The position numbers were made by a program, and so were the translations under genes. From positions 1-11,596 of the forward strand of contig CANRLQ010000027.1 of assembly GCA_947631525.1 (NCBI GenBank): a DNA stretch of 11,596 bases, read 5' to 3'. Shown piece after piece: positions 6,310-11,596 of this stretch. The DNA comes from an uncultured Bacilli bacterium. GTDB taxonomy: Bacteria > Bacillota_I > Bacilli_A > RF39 > UBA660. How positions within the stretch are numbered: the first letter of the stretch is position 1; each line of letters starts with the position of its first letter. A model generated the notes under the pieces. That model saw only the letters and a list, made by a program, of their open reading frames with translations, was not told where the DNA came from and ran no database searches.

Positions 6310-7506
6310 ATGAAAATAAAAGTTGGAGTAATATTTGGTGGCGATTCTGTTGAACATGAAGTTAGTATTATAACTGCTGTTCAAGCAATGGAAAATATAG
6401 ATCAAGAAAAATATGATATAGTACCAATTTATATAACAAAAGATAGAGTATGGTATACAGGTAAAATGTTAATGCAAATGGATATATTTAGAGAATTTGA
6501 TAATTTGAAAAAATATGCTAATAAAGTAACATTGACTAAAATTGATGAAGAATTTTGTTTATTAAAAACAACAGGATTATTTAGAAAAGTGGTAGATAAA
6601 ATAGATATTGCTTTTCCAATTGTTCATGGAAAAGGTGTAGAAGATGGGTCATTACAAGGTTATTTAGAAAGTATAGGAATTCCATATGTTGGGTCAAGTA
6701 TCCTTGGTTCAGCTTTAGGACAAGATAAAATAGTTTTAAAACAAGTTTTAGATAGTTACAAAATACCTAATCCAAAATATGTATGGTTCTATGATACAGA
6801 ATTCATAGCAAATAATGATGAAATAATTAAAAATATTGAAAAATTAAAATATCCTGTTATTGTAAAACCTGCTAGATTAGGAAGTAGTGTAGGTATAAAA
6901 GTTGCTAAAAATAAGGAACAATTAATAAAAGCAATTGAAGAATCTATCAAATATGATAACAAAATATTAGTTGAGGCAATGGTTAAAAATTTACAAGAAG
7001 TTAACTGTGCTGTTTTAGGTAATTATGAATATCAAGAAACAAGTTCTATAGCTTTAATGAAAACAAAAAATGAATTTTTAACTTATGAAGATAAATATTT
7101 AAGTGGTGGAAAAGGTAAAAAAGGAATTAAAGGTTCAAAATCAGCTGGAATGTCTACTGGAGAATTTGAAATACCTGCTAAAATAAGCAATGAATTAACA
7201 GAGGAAGTAAAAAGATTAGCTAAAGAAACATTTAAGGTTCTAAATTTAAGTGGAGTAGCAAGAATTGACTTCTTAATTGATACTAAAGAAAATAAAATTT
7301 ATGTTAATGAACCAAATACTATACCAGGTTGTTTATCATTCTATATGTTTAGTCCTCTAGGTAAAAATTATAAAACATTATTAGATGAGATGATAACACT
7401 TGCTATAAAAGATTATAAGAATGCTAGTAAAAAAATATCTTCTTTTGAAAGCAATATATTAAGTACATATAATGGTGGTTTAAAAGGTAAAAAAGGTAAA
7501 ATTTAA
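6310..7506 (+). CDS. ddl: D-alanine--D-alanine ligase
   Basis: This ATP-grasp ligase makes D-Ala-D-Ala, the substrate of the MurF encoded just upstream. Key residues are Glu15 and Ser19 (SVEHEVS), HGKGVEDG (106-113), the ATP-grasp segment KPARLGSSVG (186-195), Lys262-Tyr263 in YEDKYL, Arg318 and Asp320 (ARID), and the metal ligands Glu334 and Asn336 in NEPNTIPG. Tyr263 aligns with E. coli DdlB Tyr216, the residue of D-Ala-adding enzymes; D-lactate ligases usually have Phe, so a depsipeptide product is unlikely. At 398 residues it exceeds the usual 310-370, because of a Gly/Lys-rich insertion of about 15 residues after Tyr263 and a basic C-terminal tail. The ATG at 6310 gives the family start MKIKVGVIFGG and has GAGTGA upstream; the earlier ATG at 6286 overlaps murF and has no ribosome binding site. 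The stop lies inside the terminator hairpin. Confidence 0.94.
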   Translation: MKIKVGVIFGGDSVEHEVSIITAVQAMENIDQEKYDIVPIYITKDRVWYTGKMLMQMDIFREFDNLKKYANKVTLTKIDEEFCLLKTTGLFRKVVDKIDIAFPIVHGKGVEDGSLQGYLESIGIPYVGSSILGSALGQDKIVLKQVLDSYKIPNPKYVWFYDTEFIANNDEIIKNIEKLKYPVIVKPARLGSSVGIKVAKNKEQLIKAIEESIKYDNKILVEAMVKNLQEVNCAVLGNYEYQETSSIALMKTKNEFLTYEDKYLSGGKGKKGIKGSKSAGMSTGEFEIPAKISNELTEEVKRLAKETFKVLNLSGVARIDFLIDTKENKIYVNEPNTIPGCLSFYMFSPLGKNYKTLLDEMITLAIKDYKNASKKISSFESNILSTYNGGLKGKKGKI

Positions 7507-7521
7507 TTTTATCTTTTTTTT
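7489..7521 (+). terminator. Terminator overlapping the 3' end of ddl
   Basis: An A-rich left arm ending GGTAAAAT (7495-7502) pairs with ATTTTATC and the T run (7506-7517), with one G-T pair and a 3-nt loop. Eight T residues lie at 7514-7521. The last ddl codons and its TAA stop (7504-7506) are part of the hairpin. Confidence 0.75.
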
Positions 7522-7543
7522 ATATAAATTTATTAAAATAAAT

Positions 7544-7581
7544 CAGAAATGATAAATTAGCATACAAATTTATCATTTTTG
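7544..7581. terminator. Second, tandem terminator hairpin, possibly bidirectional
   Basis: A 15-bp stem with one G-T pair, 7544-7558 with 7567-7581, includes a perfect 12-bp core (AAATGATAAATT and its complement) and an 8-nt loop AGCATACA. TTTTT at 7576-7580 lies at the end of the right arm. It backs up the ddl terminator and insulates the ABC operon; its near symmetry would let it work on either strand. Confidence 0.7.
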
Positions 7582-7652
7582 TTATAAATTTTTATCAAAA
7601 ATTGCATATTATTAATTTGATTTATTTTTTAATTAATTGTATTATTTCTATG

Positions 7653-7717
7653 AGTTTCGGAAAGATCCCTTTCTTTAATATAAAATTTTTTTTCTTTTCT
7701 ACTTTATTTCCGAAACT
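7653..7717. promoter_or_regulatory. Paired dyads upstream of the ABC operon (putative operator)
   Basis: AGTTTCGGAAA (7653-7663) recurs exactly as its reverse complement TTTCCGAAACT (7707-7717). Each arm is itself a dyad, TTTC-S-GAAA, and the arm centres are 54 bp apart, about five helical turns. The arms are clearly richer in G and C than their surroundings. The right arm ends beside or over the -35 region of the promoter. This looks like two binding sites for a dimeric regulator, perhaps with DNA looping. An alternative small hairpin, GAAAG-ATCC-CTTTC (7660-7673), overlaps the left arm. No regulator gene is in the window. Confidence 0.55.
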
Positions 7718-7718
7718 T

Positions 7719-7747
7719 TTAATTTAAAATATAATTTGTGATATAAT
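7719..7747 (+). promoter_or_regulatory. Promoter of the ABC transporter operon
   Basis: A perfect TATAAT (7742-7747) is preceded by the extended TGA (7739-7741); the -35 (TTAATT, 7719-7724, 17-nt spacer) is poor. A second TATAAT lies at 7730-7735, for which the -35 would be TTTCCG (7707-7712), inside the right dyad. From the downstream -10, transcription would start near 7754, at the GTGGAGG ribosome binding site. Weak -35 boxes suit a regulated promoter. Confidence 0.65.
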
Positions 7748-7767
7748 TAAATAGTGGAGGTTAGATT

Positions 7768-8469
7768 ATGCTATATAAATTAGTTAATGTATCAAAAATA
7801 TATAAAAATATTACTAATGAAAATTATGCTTTAAATAAAGTAAATTTAGAAATTAAAGAGGGAGAAATAATTGTTATTTTAGGTCCTTCAGGTAGTGGGA
7901 AAAGTACCATGTTAAATATATTATCTGGTATAGACAATCCGACTAAGGGAAAAGTATATTTTGATAATAAACAGATTGATAAACTAAATGATAAACAATT
8001 GACTAATTATAGAAAAGATAATTTAGGTTTTATTTTTCAAAGTTATAACCTAGTATCTAATTTAACAGTAAAAGAAAATATTGAATTAGGTGGAGAATTA
8101 TCTAAAAATTCACTTAAATTAAAAGAAATAGTTAAAGAAGTAGGACTATTACCATATTTAAATAAATATCCATATCAATTATCTGGTGGACAAATGCAGC
8201 GAGTGGCAATTGCAAGAGCTTTAGTTAAAAATCCCAAAGTTTTATTTTGTGATGAACCAACTGGAGCTTTAGATGAAGAAACAGGTAAAAATGTTTTAAA
8301 ATTGCTTCAAGAAATAAATAAAAAATATAAAACAACAATGATAATTGTAACGCATAACCCATCTATTGCTTTAATGGCAAATACCGTTATAAAAATGAAT
8401 AGTGGAGAAATAATAGATATTATAAAAAATAAAGAAGTAAAAAGTGCCTTAGATTTGAGGTGGGCTTAA
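7768..8469 (+). CDS. ABC transporter ATP-binding protein (BceA/MacB-like)
   Basis: A 233-residue ATPase that would power the FtsX-type permease encoded next. All motifs are intact: Walker A GPSGSGKS (39-46), Q-loop FIFQSYN with Gln91, signature LSGGQ (138-142), Walker B KVLFCDE (157-163), D-loop GALD (166-169) and H-loop His196 in IIVTHN. The wording CDEPTGALD and the length match the LolD/MacB/BceA group, which work by mechanotransmission on FtsX-fold permeases in export, lipoprotein release or antimicrobial-peptide resistance. The ATG has GTGGAGG 7 nt upstream. The stop overlaps the permease start in TAATG, so the two are translationally coupled. It is a paralogue of the second ATPase at 11023. 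No two-component genes are adjacent, so a Bce-type role is not shown; the substrate is unknown. Confidence 0.93.
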   Translation: MLYKLVNVSKIYKNITNENYALNKVNLEIKEGEIIVILGPSGSGKSTMLNILSGIDNPTKGKVYFDNKQIDKLNDKQLTNYRKDNLGFIFQSYNLVSNLTVKENIELGGELSKNSLKLKEIVKEVGLLPYLNKYPYQLSGGQMQRVAIARALVKNPKVLFCDEPTGALDEETGKNVLKLLQEINKKYKTTMIIVTHNPSIALMANTVIKMNSGEIIDIIKNKEVKSALDLRWA

Positions 8470-11015
8470 TGAAATTATTATTCTTAAATGCTTTAAAAGG
8501 ATTAAGACATAAGAAAGTTCAAATGTTTGGAATAATTATAATGGTTATGTTATCAACTGCCGTTTATACGGGTATGAATAGTGCCATCGATAGACTAGAA
8601 AATAGATATTATAGTTATTTAGATGAACAAAATGTTGAAGATTTGAGTGTAGGTGTTAATATTGATTTAACTAAAGATATAACTAGCGATGATTTGGATA
8701 AAATGTTAAATACAAGTTTAAAAAATATTAACAAAGATGAAAGATTAGTCATAGAAAGTTATAGAAATCTTTTAAAACATCCAACTTTTAATGTAAATAT
8801 AATTTATGCAACTAAAGCTATATTTGATAAATATGATGCCTTAAGTCAAATAGAAAAGAAAAAATTGGATGCGTTAACAGATAAATATGATTTTTATTAT
8901 GAAAGAGAATTATCTAAAGTAGTTCAAGATGGAACAAAATTATTGAAAATAATACCATATAATAAAGATAAAAAAATAAATAAAGTTTACTTAGTTGATG
9001 GTAAATTGCCATCAAAAGAAAAAGAAATAACAATGCTTTCTAATTTTGCTAAAAAAAATAATTTAAAAATTGGCGATAATTATAAAATAAATAATGTTAA
9101 TTATAAAATAGTAGGATTTACTAATGCGCCTGATTATGTCTATCCTTTAATATCAATGAGTATGCCAATATTTGATGAAAAAAACAATAATATTATTTAT
9201 ATTTATAAAGATAATTATGACAGTATAAGTGGTATAAATGATAATAGTTATGCATTAAAATATAATTTTAAAGTCAAAAGAAAATTTGAAATAACAGTTT
9301 CAAATGAAGAAGCAAATAAAAAACAAAGTACAGATCCAATGTTAAAAATATTTAATGAAAAAGATTCTATTGTTATGGATATGAATACAATTGTAAGAAT
9401 ATCAAGAATAGGAGCCTTACAACTTGAATTTGCATCTGATAGATTATTTGCTGAATACTTTTTATATTTACTTTTAGCTATATCTGTATTAATAATATTA
9501 GTTATAACTAAGAAAAGAATAGATGATGAAAAATTACAAATAGGTGTATTAAAATCGTTAGGATATAATAGATTTAGTATAGCTGTAAGTTATTTAGTAT
9601 ATCCAATATTAGGCTCTCTTATAGGTGGAATATTGGGTTATTTATTGGGAATTTTAGTTCATGAACCAATAGCGACTATTCTTAGAAGTTATTATTGTGT
9701 TCCACTTTCTAATTATAAAATAAATTTCGATTATTTAAAGACATCTATTTTAGTACCAATAGTACTATTATCAGTATTAAGTTATTTGATAGCTATATTT
9801 ATGCTAAGAAAAAAGCCTCTTTCATTACTTAAAGAAGGAAGTAATTTAAAAGTTAATATTTTTAGTAAATTATTAAATAAATTAACAAAAATATTACCAT
9901 TTAATCAAAGATTTAAATACTCTTTAGCTTTTCGTTCATTAGGTAAATTATTCATAGTAACAATTACATCATTTTGTACAGGTCTTTTAATAACTTTAAT
10001 ATTAATTGGTTATAATTTATTTAACAATATGATTGATAAATCATTTGATGGAATTAACTATAAATATATAGCTTATTCAGATGGTTTACATCAGTATAAT
10101 GAAAAAGATAAATTATCAGATTATATATTAGGTGTAACATTAAATATAGATAAAATAACAAGTAAAGATAATCAAAATAAAAAAGTAAAAAAAGATGAAA
10201 CATTAAGTATAAATGGTATTGATATTAATTCGAAATATTTTGAATTGTTAGATAAAAACAATAAAAATATTATCGATAAATTAAAAGATAAAAATGGAGC
10301 AATAATAAGTGTTAATGCTAAAGAAACATTAAAAATTGAACTTGGTGATAAAATAACTGTAAATTATAAAGATTTAGAATTTGAGTATACAGTAATTGGT
10401 TTTAATAATGATTATATGGGTTTAACTGCTTATGTTAATAGAGAAGGTTTAACTGAAAAATTAGGTATATCTAAAAATTCATATACTACTATTTATTCTA
10501 ATAATAAAAAATATAAAAATATGGATAAATTAGATTCAGAAGAGGCTAAAACAATTAGTTACTTATTAAGTATTGATGATTTAAAAGCAAATATAGCAAA
10601 ACAAATGGATAGATTCAATGGAAGTATTTATATTGTAATAGGTTTTGCTTCTATTATGACTTTAATAATCATAGCTGTAATTGCTAATATAGTAGTAGAA
10701 GAAAACAAAAAAACAATTTCCTTAATGAAAGTAATGGGATATGATAATAGGAGAATCAGTAAGATTGTTTTGAATATTTATACACCATTTATTATTTTAG
10801 CTTATATTATTTCAATACCAGTAATGATAAAAATATTAAAACTAATTGTAAAAGCATTAATTGGTGATATAGGAATTACTATTCCTATTGAAGCTGATCC
10901 AATGATTTCCTTTATAGGTTTATTAGGACTTTTAATTGCTTATTATATAGCAATTGCTATATCTAAAAAAGTGCTTAATAAAATTCCACTAGCCATTGCA
11001 CTAAAAAGAGAGTAG
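8469..11015 (+). CDS. ABC transporter permease with two FtsX-like domains
   Basis: An 848-residue membrane protein with a duplicated FtsX layout. About eight membrane segments are visible: 18-36, then a large extracellular domain (about 37-325), 330-349, 370-396 and 425-447; then 494-515, a second extracellular domain (about 518-715), 719-742, 768-793 and 811-833. Each half has the conserved cytoplasmic motif after its second segment: GVLKSLGYNRFSI and SLMKVMGYDNRRI, probably the contact with the ATPase. The extracellular domains are Asn/Asp/Lys-rich and would bind or push the substrate. Length is usual for two-domain FtsX permeases (800-900); BceB-type proteins have ten segments and a single large loop, so this is a different subtype. 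The ATG at 8469 is chosen: GAGG (8457-8460) lies 8 nt upstream, and the GTG at 8460 is part of that site. The TAG stop overlaps the ribosome binding site of the second ATPase, 7 nt before its ATG. Confidence 0.9.
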   Translation: MKLLFLNALKGLRHKKVQMFGIIIMVMLSTAVYTGMNSAIDRLENRYYSYLDEQNVEDLSVGVNIDLTKDITSDDLDKMLNTSLKNINKDERLVIESYRNLLKHPTFNVNIIYATKAIFDKYDALSQIEKKKLDALTDKYDFYYERELSKVVQDGTKLLKIIPYNKDKKINKVYLVDGKLPSKEKEITMLSNFAKKNNLKIGDNYKINNVNYKIVGFTNAPDYVYPLISMSMPIFDEKNNNIIYIYKDNYDSISGINDNSYALKYNFKVKRKFEITVSNEEANKKQSTDPMLKIFNEKDSIVMDMNTIVRISRIGALQLEFASDRLFAEYFLYLLLAISVLIILVITKKRIDDEKLQIGVLKSLGYNRFSIAVSYLVYPILGSLIGGILGYLLGILVHEPIATILRSYYCVPLSNYKINFDYLKTSILVPIVLLSVLSYLIAIFMLRKKPLSLLKEGSNLKVNIFSKLLNKLTKILPFNQRFKYSLAFRSLGKLFIVTITSFCTGLLITLILIGYNLFNNMIDKSFDGINYKYIAYSDGLHQYNEKDKLSDYILGVTLNIDKITSKDNQNKKVKKDETLSINGIDINSKYFELLDKNNKNIIDKLKDKNGAIISVNAKETLKIELGDKITVNYKDLEFEYTVIGFNNDYMGLTAYVNREGLTEKLGISKNSYTTIYSNNKKYKNMDKLDSEEAKTISYLLSIDDLKANIAKQMDRFNGSIYIVIGFASIMTLIIIAVIANIVVEENKKTISLMKVMGYDNRRISKIVLNIYTPFIILAYIISIPVMIKILKLIVKALIGDIGITIPIEADPMISFIGLLGLLIAYYIAIAISKKVLNKIPLAIALKRE

Positions 11016-11022
11016 GGATAAT

Positions 11023-11596
11023 ATGAAATTGATTGAAATTGAAAATGTTTATAAAACATATACATCTGGTAAAATAGGAAATCATGTTTTGAATGGAATA
11101 AATCTTTCTATTGAAGAAGGAGAAATTCTTGTTATTTTAGGTCCTTCTGGTAGTGGAAAAACAACTCTTTTAAATACTTTATCAGGATTAGATAAAATAA
11201 GTAGTGGTAGTATAAAATATAATGGAAAAAACATATCAAAATATAGTGATATTAAAATGACAAAGTTTAGAAAGAAAAATTTAGGTTTTATTTTTCAAAC
11301 CTATAATTTATTAGAACATTTAAATGTTTATGAAAATGTTTTAGTTGGAGCTTCATTAGGTAAGAATAAAACTGATATCGATAAAATTATTGATACAGTA
11401 GGTCTTAAAAAACATAAACATAAATATATGTATCAATTATCTGGTGGGGAACAACAAAGAGTATCAATTGCAAGAGCATTAGCTAAAGAACCTACTGTAA
11501 TGTTTTGTGATGAACCAACGGGAGCTTTAGATGAAAAAACTGGTAAAATAGTATTAAAATCATTAGTAGATGCAAATGAAAAATTGAAAACTACAA
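11023..11596 (+). CDS. Second ABC transporter ATP-binding protein (3' end outside window)
   Basis: The first 191 residues of an ATPase with Walker A GPSGSGKT (40-47), Q-loop FIFQTYN with Gln92, signature LSGGE (139-143), Walker B VMFCDE (159-164) and D-loop GALD (167-170). The window ends just before the expected H-loop; about 30-40 residues are missing compared with the family's usual 220-235. It shares the CDEPTGALDE and FIFQ-YNL wording with the ATPase at 7768, so the two are paralogues of the MacB/LolD/BceA group. The ATG has TAGGGAT 4-5 nt upstream, and only 7 nt separate it from the permease stop, so it is the third gene of the operon. It may serve a second permease beyond the right edge, or pair with the first ATPase on the two-domain permease as a heterodimer; the window does not decide. 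Confidence 0.92.
   Translation, partial: MKLIEIENVYKTYTSGKIGNHVLNGINLSIEEGEILVILGPSGSGKTTLLNTLSGLDKISSGSIKYNGKNISKYSDIKMTKFRKKNLGFIFQTYNLLEHLNVYENVLVGASLGKNKTDIDKIIDTVGLKKHKHKYMYQLSGGEQQRVSIARALAKEPTVMFCDEPTGALDEKTGKIVLKSLVDANEKLKTT

Noticed and set aside
7084..7104. Ddl as a VanA-like D-Ala-D-lactate ligase
   Set aside because: The selector residue is Tyr263, as in D-Ala-D-Ala ligases, and no vanH or vanX partner is present.
8460..8468. GTG at 8460 as the permease start
   Set aside because: It is part of GAGGTGG, the ribosome binding site for the ATG at 8469.
1..11596. Alternative genetic code (TGA as Trp), CRISPR arrays, tRNA/rRNA genes, insertion sequences
   Set aside because: All complete genes read through without TGA and use TGG for Trp. 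I saw no regularly spaced repeats, tRNA-like cloverleafs, transposase frames or terminal inverted repeats with target duplications.

Overview
The window is very AT-rich (roughly a quarter G+C by eye). Every gene lies on the + strand, and the genes carry good AAGGAG/GGAGG-type ribosome binding sites and TTGACA/TATAAT-type promoters. A class B sortase, a Gram-positive type ParC, a YneF-family protein and BceA/MacB-like ABC transporters point to a low-GC Firmicute of class Bacilli, perhaps a host-associated Erysipelotrichales/RF39-like lineage; that placement is inference. Trp is written TGG and no reading frame needs TGA read through, so the standard bacterial code applies. Of nine visible stop codons, seven are TAA, two TAG and none TGA.

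Layout: (1) 3-257, the C-terminal end of a class B sortase, closed by an intrinsic terminator at 346-370. (2) 258-585, a 328-base intergenic stretch with that terminator, a strong promoter whose spacer is a perfect 18-bp palindrome, a leader of about 85 nt and a possible second promoter. (3) 586-978, an unrecognised 130-residue soluble protein. (4) 1028-3547, parC (topoisomerase IV subunit A) with its own promoter and no parE beside it. (5) 3605-3817, a YneF-family small membrane protein, then a terminator. (6) 3963-7506, an apparent operon of an alpha/beta hydrolase, a membrane-anchored MurF-type ligase and D-Ala-D-Ala ligase, closed by two tandem terminators. (7) 7507-7767, a regulatory region with a widely spaced GC-richer inverted repeat next to a promoter. 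(8) 7768 to the right edge, an ABC operon in the order ATPase, large FtsX-type permease, second ATPase (cut by the window end).

How the parts work together: Ddl makes D-Ala-D-Ala and MurF attaches it to the UDP-MurNAc-tripeptide, so genes two and three of the operon are consecutive steps of peptidoglycan precursor synthesis, and the hydrolase is co-transcribed with them. The ABC genes are translationally coupled (TAATG overlap, then a 7-nt gap) and probably form an export or antimicrobial-peptide-resistance type machine. ParC decatenates chromosomes with a ParE encoded elsewhere.

Four genes (yneF, murF, ddl and the permease) are given starts downstream of the longest possible ORF start, because the Shine-Dalgarno sequence fits the internal start. 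Nothing here is a clear novel defence or mobile system. The least explained items are the 130-residue protein with its palindromic promoter, the paired dyads before the ABC operon, and the hydrolase in the murF-ddl operon.
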